64,000 bases of DNA from Carallia brachiata (taxonomy: Eukaryota > Streptophyta > Magnoliopsida > Malpighiales > Rhizophoraceae). The notes under the pieces were generated by a model, which saw nothing but the letters and a program-made list of their open reading frames with translations, searched no databases and had not been told where the DNA came from. This document shows, piece after piece, positions 1 to 11,993 of this stretch (position 1 is the first letter of the stretch; every line of letters begins with the position of its first letter). The stretch covers positions 652,762 to 716,761 of the forward strand of contig JADCRB010000035.1 in NCBI GenBank assembly GCA_021464245.1, given 5' to 3'. The position numbers were made by a program, and so were the translations under genes.

Positions 1-2734
1 CAAAAAATGGCCGTTTTGTTTTTTTGCTAAAAAATAAACGTCGTTTTGTTTCTATATAATGTTCTGTTGTGCATGTCCATTTTTATCCTCGTGCATGTTA
101 TTTGAGAACCAAGAATGCAAAATTTTATATTTTCTGGTTTATTACCTATATCTCATTATAGAAATTAAAAAGAAAAAGAACTTATCAAACGTCAAAAACA
201 AAGTAATGTAGCGACACCCATTTTAGAAGTAATGTTAGAACGCCATATGTATGAATCATTTTGAGCACATAAAATCGCTGAATAGAATAAATAAATAATA
301 CATTGGCCTTAATTTCAAGCAAAACGAAAATTACGATTAAAATTAGGATAGAACGGGGGTTGGACAATCAACTCTCAATCGTGCGTGACAAAGTTTTCTT
401 TCTTTCCTTTTTTTTTTTTTTTTGTTTGTTTGGTCCAATTAGGTTGAGAAATAGGAAGATTTTATTTTTCCATTTTTTTGGGCACAATTTGTTAAATGAG
501 AATATAGAAGAAAATAAGATGGTTTTGTGACTCGAGTAAATCATTGTCTCTGAAACCGATTTTTCAGCCCCCCCACTATTTTTTAAAATTATTACAGGTA
601 TTTCTGGCAAAGGAAGAATTCTGTCAATTTCAACAATAGAAAACTCAAATTTTCCCTTGTAACCCCTCTCTATTTTATATTATATGCAAATTATCAATAT
701 AATATACAATGCCTTTCTTCAGCTTGTTCCTCTTGGTTTAGTCAGAATGTCTTTCAAGACCGTCACTTTCGCGGCCGCCAAGATTTTTCTAAAATGAAAG
801 AAATCATTATTTGCTGTAGTTGAACTTGAAGATGGGGTTGCAAAGCGGAGCTGAATAGCGAAAACTTCAACAATCTCTGGGCCGGATGAGTTTGGCCGTC
901 CAATTAAAAGAACAACGGCTCTAAAGGCATATTGGAGTGCTACTAATTTTTGTCTAAGTATTCCTTATAAATATTTGGAGTGCTACTAATGTTTTCACCT
1001 AAAATTTCATCGCTGCATTTGTTTCACTAAATTTTCCCAATTGCTCTCTAATTGTGAAAATTTTAAAAGTTTGGATTTGAAGCTTCAACAGTACACTACC
1101 AAAAATTTTGTTCTTGTAGCTAACTAAACTAAATTAATTTGTGCTTTTACTGTTATTTATATGAATCACGCGATTAGCATAAATAAAAAGGCATATTAGA
1201 TTAGTTGCCTGAGTTTGTTTTCTTTTTTATTTGGGCGGTAGATTCAGAAGTTAAGAGATGAATTGGGAAAAAATGCAACAGCAACTCCTTACCGCCTAAT
1301 CTATTAACTATAATTAGTATTTGGAAAATAAAATTTTCTTCCAATTTTACAAGGTGAAAGAATGTCGATTTTTAACTATAATAACAATTTTTTTTTTATT
1401 TTTTGAAACTGACAATCTAATAATAAAAAAGTTAGAGGTAGTCACTATTTTTAACTACTTCAATTATTACTAAATCCTCAGTAAAATACTTAAACCATAG
1501 CAGAATGTTGTAATGCAAACTGCTTTTTTTTTTTTTTTTTTTTTTCTCTTGGGGCTTTTTGTTTGTGGTTTTCTTTAGCGACTCCTTTGCATTTTAGGAA
1601 ATGACAGACGTGTTATATGTTACACAAGCACAATGTGACGGCTACAATATCGTCTTAGCGTCATTGCAGCAGAAATGTTGCTTTCCTATGGAGCAGCACC
1701 CTTTTTGTTTTTGTTTTTTTTTGACCAGAAGCACTCCTTTTGTTTTCTTCGTGTTTTAGACGGTACATCTAATTTTTTTTTAACTTGGATAACGTCAACA
1801 TCTCCTCGAATTAAACTCTCAAACATCTTTTATTAGTTTCATCATTCAGTTTTCCCTTTTTGTTTAGTTAGACTGGAAGAAAGGTGGGTGAAGTCTGAGT
1901 ACGTTATAGCCTGGTGGTCAGTTTCATCGTTCATGACAATTTTATTAAAGTGCTCAAGCGCTTGACTTATCAATTAATAAAGTAACAAATTGATAATTGA
2001 TAAAAAAAAGTAATAAATTGGTAAAATTGTTATAAAAAAAAAAGTCTGGCTAAATAAATTAGTAAATCTAAAATACAAAATCGATAAGAAAGATGGTTGA
2101 TCCCACAATTAACCCAAAAAAAAAAAAAAGAATAAAACATTGCACCAATTACACTTACAAATTACACTTACACAGCATCCCACCATATACAGGCTCGCTC
2201 CTAAAAGCGTCTTCACTGCACTCACTACATTGGAGCCGAAATTTAAAATTATTTTGTAAAATAGGACACTGATATCTAAATATAATGAGTTAAGATTATC
2301 ATTTAAGATAATAATTTAATAGTAATTTTTTCTTTACTTTTAACTAAGTTTAAATTTTAGTGTCAACGCTTGAAGTAACAGTAACTGTTCATGCTCATCA
2401 CAGCTTGTAGCGCGGTGCTGATTTCAAATTCATTAACCAGTAATTTGTTTGGGAGAGTCACACTCGAGTTCTACAATATTCGAATGATCAGTCTCTCCTT
2501 TTTAAAATAGTTGAATGAGGTACAATAACGATAAATATGTCGATTTTAATTCACAAGTATTGTTACTAAAATACTTACGAACAATATATATATATATATA
2601 TATATTTTAAAAGTCACGGTCAGGACGAATATCTGCGGGGCAGGAATCTGTCAAAGTGCCGCGGGCGGTGCGCAAAGCGACTCCTGAGAGGGGGCAAAAA
2701 CAATTTTAAACCTAACGAACGGCACGTCAAGGAA
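1..2734. other. Intergenic AT-rich DNA, no gene seen
   Basis: No convincing coding region on either strand. The stretch is AT-rich with long poly-T and poly-A runs and a TA dinucleotide microsatellite near 2585-2605. Part of it, about 2275-2520, resembles the SINE-like family described at 23.2, 23.6, 25.2, 27.7 and 39.5 kb. The last 100 bases become GC-richer and probably hold the promoter and 5' UTR of the metallophosphoesterase gene that follows. Confidence 0.6.
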
Positions 2735-2834
2735 CAGCCGAAATTGTGAACATTCGTCGACTAGGCTCTCGAATCGGACCGATCCGCAAAATTCTTATCA
2801 ATGAAACGACAACAATTAGTGTGACAATAAAACA

Positions 2835-5210
2835 ATGTCTGTCTCCCGAAGATCCTCGGAGTCGGAGTCCGCTCAACGACAAGACGGTCTCATCCTATCG
2901 ACGTGGAAGCCGCTTCTGCCACTCTCGATCTTCGCCTTTCTCGTGTTCTACAACGACTGGGTTTGCACTCCTTCTTGCAACATCGTACCCAACAGCAGCA
3001 GCAGCAGGAAGAGCACGGATCAATACGACGTCGGAGAATCCCAGAACCAGGACGACTTGAAAGTCATGATCGTCGCCAATCTGTTGCTATTTGGTTCAGA
3101 AGCAAGCTTCTTTAACCTCTATTTCAGAGATTATTTCATGTCCAAATTTTTTCGGGTAATTTTGCAATTTTTTTTCAGTCTTTTATGTTCTGTCTGAATC
3201 GGATAATAGTTTTTCTTCGTTGGTTCTGACCAATTTGTGGCCAATAACGAATGAAAGCAGAAATCTTTTGATAGTTTGAGGCCCGACATGCTGCTAGTGC
3301 TGGGAGATGTTTCGGCCAGAGGATCGGAGCTGACAAAAACGAAATGGGTTTCTGTGCTTGGTCAGTTCCATGGAATGTTGGGTCCGTTTCTGGGGCTTCC
3401 TTACCATGTTGTTCTTGGTGACAGGGATGTTGGGCAGTGCAGTGGGCTTGATAGAAATTCTGTTAATTGGATAGCTAGGAATTTTCCTGGGTTGGACTCA
3501 GCTGGGTGTGGTGGTTTTGAAATTAGTAATGTTAGCTTTGTTTCTCTCAATGTTGTTGCCTTGCTTTGTGGCAATAATAAGTTGCGGTTCAATGTTGAAA
3601 GGGTAATTGAGAACGAAAGCATTGATCTGCGGATGGATTTGGATGGTGCAAAGGAAGGAACGGGCGATTCTAAAGAAATGGGGGAGGATTCTGAGAAAAT
3701 TAAGATTGGGATTACAGGAACGTCTAAAAGCACTCGATGGAGAAAGAATGGAATGGCATCTGGATCTGGTCCTGTCCTGTTACTTCATTTTCCATTGCAC
3801 CGGTGGCCAACAGACAATGGGTGTCAAGAAACTGGGATTTCTAAGAAAGCTGCTAAGCCATGGCGGCAGGGCTCAGAAGCACTTGACAACTGGTGGGCTT
3901 TTATTTCTTATATTGGCATTGCATCTTTGTTCTTCATGAGGTTTCACATGCTAATGCTACATCTGTAGTGTATTTCAATGTTGGCTAGCTTGTTGCGGAT
4001 TGGTGTAAAGCATACAATCAGGTCAGATAAGGATTGTCCTCTATTGCCTAGACTAAGAGTTAAGAGTTTGACACTAAAATGCCTCAGCCCTGTAGAGGGT
4101 CAGGTCATACTAGACTGATGAATTGCTGCTCTCCTCAGTGTTTCCTGTGATGGTTATCCTAGAATGATGAATTGTTGCTCTCCTTAGTTTTTCCTGTGCT
4201 AGTTATCCTGTGCACCAGCAACTGATTGTATAGCAACCAAACTGGAAAATTGACGTTGCTTCAGACTATGGAAAAATTAGTGCTCTATGTTCTATGGTTT
4301 AAGTAATTGCAGTGTTTATGTGTTTTTTTTATGATGATTATGACCGGTGTATCTGCCTTCTTGAAGAAACAATGGAAAAATTAGTGCTCTATGGTTTGTG
4401 GTTTAAGTAGTTGCAGTGTTTATTGTTTTTCCATGATGATTATGACCAGTGCATCTGCTTTTTTTTTTTTTTTTTTTAATAATTTGCTCTCACCTATATT
4501 GCTGAAAATTTCTTCCTTATGTTTCCTTGCTTTTTTTTTTCAGGGAATTTACTGACTCTGGACCCAATGAGTTATTGCACACTGTCCCACCAAATGCTAC
4601 TGAATATATTTTTCAAGCTCTTAAGCCAAGGTAATTCAATGTCATTGAATCTTGAATATAGTGTTGCCTGTTCTTTTTTTCTTGTATAGTTGTGTGATTG
4701 TGTTCTGAATCTTATATCTTCATGATATCAAATCCTAGTTATTGAGAGAAGGAAAGCATGGTATTGATGATATATTTTGCTTGTCATATGTTTGGTGCAC
4801 ACAGAATTGGAAAACTATATGCGAAGAGATTAATTCTTTTCTTTTTATTGTGGCAGCATCACATCGATGCTTCATTATTTTGATAGCTTCCCAAATTTTC
4901 CCTTAAGATGGCTGCCATCTTTTTTTTCATTATTATTTTTATTTGCAGGATTGTCTTCAGTGCACATAACCATGTGTTTTGTGATCATACTCATTCTGAT
5001 GGGACTCGAGAGGTAACTGTACCGGCAATGACCTGGAAGGTGAGGGATGACCCTGGGTTTATTGTCGCCACTTTTCGAGGTGACAAAGATGCCATAAGCA
5101 TCAGCTACTGCTCGCTTGCTAGGGAATCTCATGTATTAATAGCACATATTTCTCTTCTAGTTTTGACACTGATTACGTGGCTTGTGACAAACACACCTCA
5201 TTTTAGATAA
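2835..5210 (+). CDS. Calcineurin-like metallophosphoesterase, membrane-anchored (Cdc1/Ted1/PGAP5-like)
   Basis: Four exons join in frame to 433 codons plus stop: 2835-3155, 3261-3892, 4544-4630, 4949-5210, all with GT-AG introns. The first ATG of the open frame gives a short Ser/Arg-rich cytosolic head, then a hydrophobic segment at about residues 27-44. A second hydrophobic segment lies near the C-terminus (HVLIAHISLLVLTLITWLVT). Between them are recognisable metallophosphoesterase motifs: GDVSARG, GDRD, LLLHFPLHR and SAHNH. The usual first motif (DxH) is replaced by ANLL, so the metal site is not canonical. Family knowledge: Cdc1/Ted1/PGAP5 relatives act on lipid-linked ethanolamine phosphate in the ER and Golgi; the plant members are poorly studied, so substrate and location are inference. 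The 3892 donor was chosen because it restores the frame into the EFTDSGPNEL exon. Confidence 0.85.
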
Positions 5211-5959
5211 TTAAGATGAGGGGAATTCTTCTCCAGCACCACTTGTTGTACATTATCTGTGTTAGAATTACCGACAGCGGCTGTCTGTCGACAGTACCAA
5301 CAGCAAGGCAGCCATTTTTTCTCTACACCGTTTATGCCATTGGAGATTTGGGTTACACTTGTTAGCTGGCAAACTTTCCTACAACGATATATTTTTCTTG
5401 AGGTGAAATTGATGAGCGGGTGAAACTTTTGACAAGTTTGTACGTTCAGTGGGCATTGCAGTTGTTGAGCATAGCGTAAACAACCATTTTCTTAAATGGC
5501 ATAGTTATTTAAGTGACACGATGACCAGTCAGTTTTTTGAAGACCAGAAGTTGTATTGAAAGGAATCTCAAAAGGTGAGAACGTGGCTCAGAATTCCTTT
5601 GTGTAGATGATTGCAAACAATTCCATCTACTGCATACTGAACTTGGTAGAGCTTGTGGATATAGTGCTTAGTTCCAATCTGGACAGATGAGTAGGCAGGG
5701 AAGCAAAAAGGTTCATTTATCTGGTTTGGTTCCATTTCCTCGTAGAGCTGAAGTATATAATAATTCTCTATTGAGCATTGACGTGTTTTCCTCCCAGTCT
5801 TCTCAAACATTTTTATTATCTTTATGTTTTATGCAACAAGTAATTGGTTGGTTGGATTGTTCAACATGGTTAACGTAGCTTAGAGCATGTTTGAATGTGC
5901 TATAGGACCACTGCACTGTTGAAAGTTGAATGTGCGCTGCCTGTTCACTTGCTTTCATG
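5211..5959. other. 3' flank of the metallophosphoesterase gene
   Basis: Transcribed-looking, GC-balanced sequence that probably contains the 3' UTR of the upstream gene. I see no further coding exon. Small open frames here have no recognisable product. Confidence 0.4.
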
Positions 5960-5969
5960 TGTGTGCAGT

Positions 5970-6885
5970 CAGTGGCGGAGCCACTTGAGGGACAGTGGGG
6001 ACAATTGCCTCCACTGGATTTTGGAAAACTTCAGTAATCAGGGTGAAAATTTTTAGGTGTTTTATTAAAATTCTACTTTGTCCCAACTGAAAAATGACCT
6101 TTACCCCTGTTGGAATCAAACTTTTGTTCCCACTAAAAAGTAATTTTATTTCTACTTATTTAAAAATTAAGGACTAAAAACGATTTATTTTATTGATAAA
6201 AAATATGATGTACAAATATTTCATAAGTATCAGTTTTAAATTTTTTTTCTCTCAATGTGTATATATACTACTTGCATCCCTTTTATATATATATGAAAGT
6301 GCAATTTTTTTTCCTGGTCTAGTTACATAGGTAAGTGACACTAAAAATTAATTTTAAAACTTGTGTTCAACTATGATAAAATTAGATAGTGAGGACTTGA
6401 AAATAATTCATTTAAAATTTATTTATAAATTCATTAACAAACTCATTTCGTATGTATAGAGTTGATTTGGTTAGCTCATTTTCAAACTATAATTATATAT
6501 TTACTGTTATATCTATATTGAAATTAAGCTAACTATATTAAATTAGAAATTATTTATTATATTAATTATATTTATAACAATAAATTTCTATCATTTTAAT
6601 TATTTATTTTTATATTATAAAAGTAAATACGTTATTAATAAAAAGTTCACAAGTTCGGTTAGACAAAAAGTTACTTCTAAATTTTTTTTTTTTAAATGAA
6701 CTTTAATTTAAATTCTTTGGACTTGATTCTTTTGATTTGTTAGTCAAATGTTCCAATATCAAATTTCAATTTTAACTAAATTTATTGAACGAATTAAAGT
6801 TAAATATGCCAAAACTCAGTTAACACTGGCTGCCTTGCAATTTATATATTGTTACCTCCACTGATCATATTTTCTGGCTCGTCAT
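5970..6885. mobile_element. Non-autonomous Mutator-like (MITE-type) element with 10-bp target duplication
   Basis: A 916-bp AT-rich insert is flanked by the identical decamer TGTGTGCAGT at 5960-5969 and 6886-6895. It starts AGTGGCGGAGCCAC and ends in a degenerate inverted copy (TGGCTCGTCAT). The inner termini also mirror each other (TTGCCTCCACTG near the left end, TTACCTCCACTGAT near the right). No transposase is encoded. The 9-10 bp duplication suggests a Mutator-type transposase acted in trans; that is inference. Confidence 0.6.
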
Positions 6886-7051
6886 TGTGTGCAGTGCACC
6901 TCAGTATAGTACAAATCCAGTATTGCAGCATTAGCTTTTATTATGTTTTGCAAAACAGTGTCATTGGGCTGAGGCATCTGAAATTGGCAATCCGTTGATG
7001 GAAGCCAACTCTGCTAGAACACTGACTCTACTTCATAGCCTGATTATCAGA

Positions 7052-10000
7052 TTATAATAATATTGGGTACTCCTTGTCACCAACAATCAAGAACTGAGAT
7101 CCTTCTTCAATCACCATTGTACCTTGTTCATCAGCTCTGCTAAGGTGCTTACAGGGGTTAAGCTCATATTCAATTATGGCTTCTTCCCCGGCTTGTAAGT
7201 ACACGGAATGGAATCCGACTAACCTTTTGATTGGCTTCCCACCCCCAAGCTTGGCCGGCCTTGCAAAAAGCATAACTGGATGCTTACCTGCCATTTCTCC
7301 ACCATTTTTAACTTTGACAGTAACTGAAAACTTACTTTTTTCACAGACTTCTGCGCCGAACTCTGAAACTGCCCGAGGAAGGGTTGAGTTCTCAACCATT
7401 TGGCTAACTGTTGATTCAAAATAATGTTTTTCTTGGGTGACAGGGATGAACTCATAAGAATAGTTTGAGTAGCTCAGACCGTAGCCGAATTCAAATACTG
7501 TTTTGCCTTTATAGAATCTGTAAGTGCGACCAGGATAGCCTGAAGATGGTTCAGGCCTCATCCTCATGTCTGTCATTGGCACCTTGGTGAAATCTTGTGG
7601 ATACCAAGTCATTGGCAATCTGCCTCCTGTATGGCACAACAATTTGCGTCACTAAAAGTGAACCAGTTAGCTGTAAAAGATAAAAACAAATTTTTTTTTC
7701 CAAGTGATTTTCTAAATACTATCCAAGAACAAGAATTGTGATTGAAGTCCACCTGGGTTGTGGTCGCCAAATATAATTTCTGCAAGTGCAAGTCCTCCAG
7801 CCTGCCCTGGATATCCAGCCCACAAAATGCTTCCAATTTTGGGATTGTATTTGGCGAAAGATATGTCTACTGGACCTCCACAAAGAAGCACCAAAACGAC
7901 AGGTTTCTTTGCTGCTCTTGCAACGCTGGTAATCAACTTCTGCTGCTTTCCCGGAAGCACCAACTCCAAGCGATCCCGCTCTTCCTTTTCTTGAGTTTGG
8001 TCTAATCCCATGACCAACACAACTTGGTCTGCCACTTCTGCTATTTTTATCGCCTCGTTGATTTGTGCTGAAGTACACGCAACTGCGGCGCAACCCGAGT
8101 GGTCCCTTGTGTCCTTAACATAACTCTGCAATCCTTGCAATGGTGTAATAGTCTTGCACGGGGGACCTGCATAGTTTCCAACAAGAGTCTGTGCAACATC
8201 GGCATTGGGGCCGATAACTGCAAGGGATGAGGTTTTTGATCTTGAAAGCGGAAGAAGCCTATCAGAGTTTTTTAGCAGCACAATGCCGTCTCGAGCTGCT
8301 TCCAAAGCTAGTTCCTGATGCTCTTTGGAGCAAACTTGGTCTGCACCAATGCTGCCATAAGGCTGTTTTGTTGGATCACCGTTGAATAGTCCTAACCTCA
8401 TCCTGACAGAAAACAGATTATGAAGAGCTCTGTCTATTTCTGATTCAGGCAGTTTTTTCTTCTCAACTGCTGATTTCGTGTGCTTCTTCAGGTAACTACC
8501 GCAATTCACATCCATCCCTGCAATTTTTTGAATCCCAAACATTAATCACAAAAAAATCAGAATATTCCCAGAATTGAATAAATAGTGCCTGTAGGCTGTA
8601 CATATAGCATTTTGAAGGCATCTATACTACTACTACATATATGTTCATAAGGTAGATAGAAATTATGGAGTCTCCTACCAGCTTTAAGGACGTCTGCAAC
8701 TGCGTCTTCCGGCGATTTAGTGTATCCTTGATCATCATAAATGATGGAGACCGCATCGCAATCCGATGTAATGTACCTGATTAATAATCATCATCATCAT
8801 CTCAGGTAAAAATGCTGTAAGGCTGTTAATTAACTTATTATTTTGGACGTTACCCGTTGAAGCCCCACTCTTGTCTGGCTGTCCTGGACAAAAGATTGTA
8901 ATCTGCGCAGTTGGGAACTCCATTAACACGATTATAAGCGCACATAATCCCACTGGCTCTTCCTTCTTGTATGCAACTCTGGAACGGAGGTTGATATGTG
9001 TCTGCCAAGTCCTGCGCTGTCACCTAAACTCAGAAAATGAGGTTGGCGTTATTAGGGGAACAATAAATCACGGAATGCTATAGTAAGTTTAATGCCTTTT
9101 TCTTTAACCAATATATCAAATTTGTTTTGAAATCCCAGCCTAATTGGAATGATTTAGGCATCTATATGTGCAAATTTTTGTCCATGCCTTTACCTCCCTC
9201 CTCTTTTAATAGCTGGACTATTAGTTTCGAATGATAGAAAAAAAAAATCAATTTATTAAGATTGAAAATGTATTAAAGAACTTGAATTTAAATTTAAATT
9301 AATTAAAAAAGATAAAACTTATTGGTAAAGTAAGTTTGACGGTGCACCATGTGTCTACTCACGTAGCCAAATCTGACACAAAATTTTTTGGACTATTTAG
9401 TGTTCTGTTTGCGAGTTTTTCTGGTAGAAAATCAGAGAATAATGGATCATTCAAAGCCGTGAGTATCAACTTTCTATATAATTTGTAGTTTACGATTCGT
9501 AATCCTTAATAATTAGAATAATCTAAAATGTCAAGGGCCAAGTAAAATTTGTGGGCAGAAATTTAATGAAAAAGCTGCTTAATTTTACAGCAATAATTCT
9601 TAAATTATTATCTTATGTCATGGCCATACGGTGTCAGTGTCGAGCAAGATTGTCATAATCGGACCGGTTATTGAACCGAAAATATTAGTGGGTCAATGTT
9701 CAACCGGTTAAACCGGTGGTTGAACCGGTATTTAATAATATATATATTTATGAATATAATTAAAAGAATAATATTTATAAATAATGATTAAATATTTATT
9801 TTTTTAGTTTTAAGGATTAAATTGAAAATTTTGATTAAGTTTTGGACTAAATTAAAATTTTAAGTTAAAGGTCAAATTATAATTTAAGTAAACAATGGGG
9901 CCAAATTATAATTTATAAATTTTTTGTTCAATTTTAAACCGGTCCGACCGGTTCGATTTTTGACTGACTTTTACTGATTTTGATCGGTTTTAGCCGGTCC

Positions 10001-10211
10001 GGTCAGCTCTCCCTTTTTATACCTAAACCGGACCTAACCTAAGACTGGTGACCAGTCCAACCAGTTGAACCGACCGATCCAGTCTGATTTTCATTACACT
10101 GGGGTCGGGGAGAGACCCATCATATTTTTTTGCTTCAATCAAGTGTAAATTTTTGACTTGGAGCAAGGATAGAGACATACATCTGAAAAAAAAGTTCAGT
10201 CAATGTACTAT

Positions 10212-10252
<41 letters not shown>

Positions 10253-11993
10253 TTTTATTTTTATTTTTTTTAAGTAAGTGTAATTTATTTATAATTTTAT
10301 ATTATATAATAAATAGATTTACTTAAATAAAAAAATTAAAAATAATATTTGAATGATATTAAATTATTAGTTAATTTTACTCACTAAAAAAATAAAATTA
10401 ATAAGTACTATATATAAAATAATTTATGTGTGTGTAATAAATTTACTTGAATGTACAACTAGATTTATAATTTTGTAATAAATATTACATAATTTTTCAT
10501 CTCTTTTATTTCATATTCAATCAATTTTATTACATACATTATTATTTTTGATAGAAAAAAATTTAAATTTAAAATAATAAATTAATTTTTAAATTTACGG
10601 GACCACTGTCGAACTCCGGAAATAGAACGGCACACAGTCAACAAAAAATTATTTGATTTGGATTTATTTATTTATTTATTTTGTCTCTTGACCTTTTTCT
10701 CTATCCTATCTGAAACTTAAAAAATGAGGAATTGTTCCATTGGCCATTCCGTGATCAGCTGCAGATTAAGAATCCAATCCCACTCCCCCACGGGGCACGG
10801 TGGCAAAGGCTGCGGCGCTGCAGCCCCCATCTCCGCCATCATCAGTGGCTGGGATTGTTCTTCAAAAGATTCCATTTTTTTTCTTAAAAAAAGGAAATTC
10901 GTGTCTATATAGCTAAAATAAATGCAGAACACAGCCTAAAATTTGCCTCCCCAGTTCCTATGACTAATTGGTCGGACGTTTTTTTTTTACCGAAACAAAC
11001 TTAGTTAAACTCGTCAAGCACTTGGATCCAATCATAAGGTCTGAGATTCTTTTTTTTTTTTTAAATTTGAGCCTACTAAACTATATTGAGATTCGAACTC
11101 GTTTCTAACATGTTTTGAGGGACGACCCTCCTCCTGATTGGTAATAAGGAATCTAGATCTACCAAAGGAAAGTTATAAACACTTACCCGAGCATCAAACA
11201 CGAAGCGATTGATGCCATTCCAACTGTCCAAGTCATAAGCAGTGAAATGCTTGCAACAAGCAGAGGCTTGAAGATGGTCCTCCCCAGTTAGCTTCCCACC
11301 TTCAAAAGAGTCTCCTTGCAGCCCTCTCACAAATGATATTGCATACTTTCCTGTCACCATTGGATCTTCTCCAGGTGTCTCTTGCCCTCTCCCCCACCTT
11401 GGATCCCTGAATATGTTAATGTTTGGCGCCCAAAACGTCATCCCCGTAGCTTGTCCCGAATTGTATATTGCTCTCGCTTCTATTCCAGTGGCCTTCATAA
11501 TATTGTAAAACAGAAGCTCAATCAATCAATTCAAGACAAGCAAACAAACAAACAAAACACTAAAACGTTAATGTTGTCTTACTTGACCAATGCGGTACCA
11601 AAGAACCGAGTCGAAGGAAGCGGCGGAAAGAATGACTTGAGGGAAGCTCGTGGCGGATCGGATGGTGCCATTGAAATGGATGCCTTGGTTCACAACGTCG
11701 ACAAATGCGACGCCGTGCAAGGCCTCCGACCACCACTCGTAGGCGGGGATGCCGAGCCTGGGAATCCCAGAGGATGCGTCAACGAGTTGGGATATTTTTT
11801 CCTCCAAGGTTAGCCTGGAGACAAGGTCCTGGACTCTTTGGTTTATGGGTAATGAGGTTTCGCAGAAAAGGTACGATCTTGTTGATGGGTCAGACGAATC
11901 ACAGGCGAATGGAGGCCGAGTTGACTCAACTACGAGATGCGCTGATGTTAAAATGTGGACGAGAGCTATAGCAAAGAGGCTTAGAGGTTTCAT
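7052..11993 (-). CDS. Probable beta-D-xylosidase, GH3, intact copy (BXL-like)
   Basis: Six exons on the minus strand in transcript order: 11993-11583, 11492-11187, 9023-8854, 8776-8679, 8517-7753, 7626-7052. They total 2325 bp and encode 774 residues, the usual length for plant BXL proteins. A signal peptide (about residues 1-24) predicts secretion to the apoplast. The GH3 N-domain holds [14 protein letters not shown] and the SDCD motif, whose first Asp (about residue 301) is the expected nucleophile. The second GH3 domain and a C-terminal fibronectin-III-like domain follow. Known family role: release of xylose, and in some members arabinose, from xylan and arabinoxylan in the cell wall. It is the downstream partner of a tandem pair. 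Intron 2 is 2163 bp, against 171 bp in the paralogue, because of repeat insertions. Every exon is open and every junction is GT-AG. Confidence 0.95.
9651..10098. mobile_element. MITE-like element with ACCGGTT-rich ends, inside the xylosidase intron 2
   Basis: An AT-rich core of about 200 bp is bounded by segments packed with ACCGGTT and AACCGG words in opposite orientation at the two ends (for example GGACCGGTTATTGAACC on the left, GGTCCGACCGGTTCGA and AGTTGAACCGACCGATCC on the right). This arrangement is that of a non-autonomous DNA element. Exact borders and target duplication were not resolved. Confidence 0.45.
10204..10246. repeat. TA microsatellite and AT-rich tract in intron 2
   Basis: A run of about 14 TA dinucleotides (about 10218-10246) is followed by several hundred bases of A and T-rich sequence. 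It adds to the expansion of the host intron. Confidence 0.7.
10717..10875 (-). other. Coding-like GC-rich island inside the xylosidase intron 2
   Basis: A GC-rich patch in otherwise AT-rich intron DNA contains a 52-codon minus-strand frame starting [17 protein letters not shown] and containing [16 protein letters not shown]. Base composition and the acidic, Met-rich start look like the beginning of a real protein, but I do not recognise a family and see no following exon. It could be a captured or duplicated gene fragment, a nested gene start, or chance. Confidence 0.25.

Noticed and set aside
3401..3733. Minus-strand 110-codon frame opposite the metallophosphoesterase
   Set aside because: Shadow of exon 2 of the plus-strand gene.
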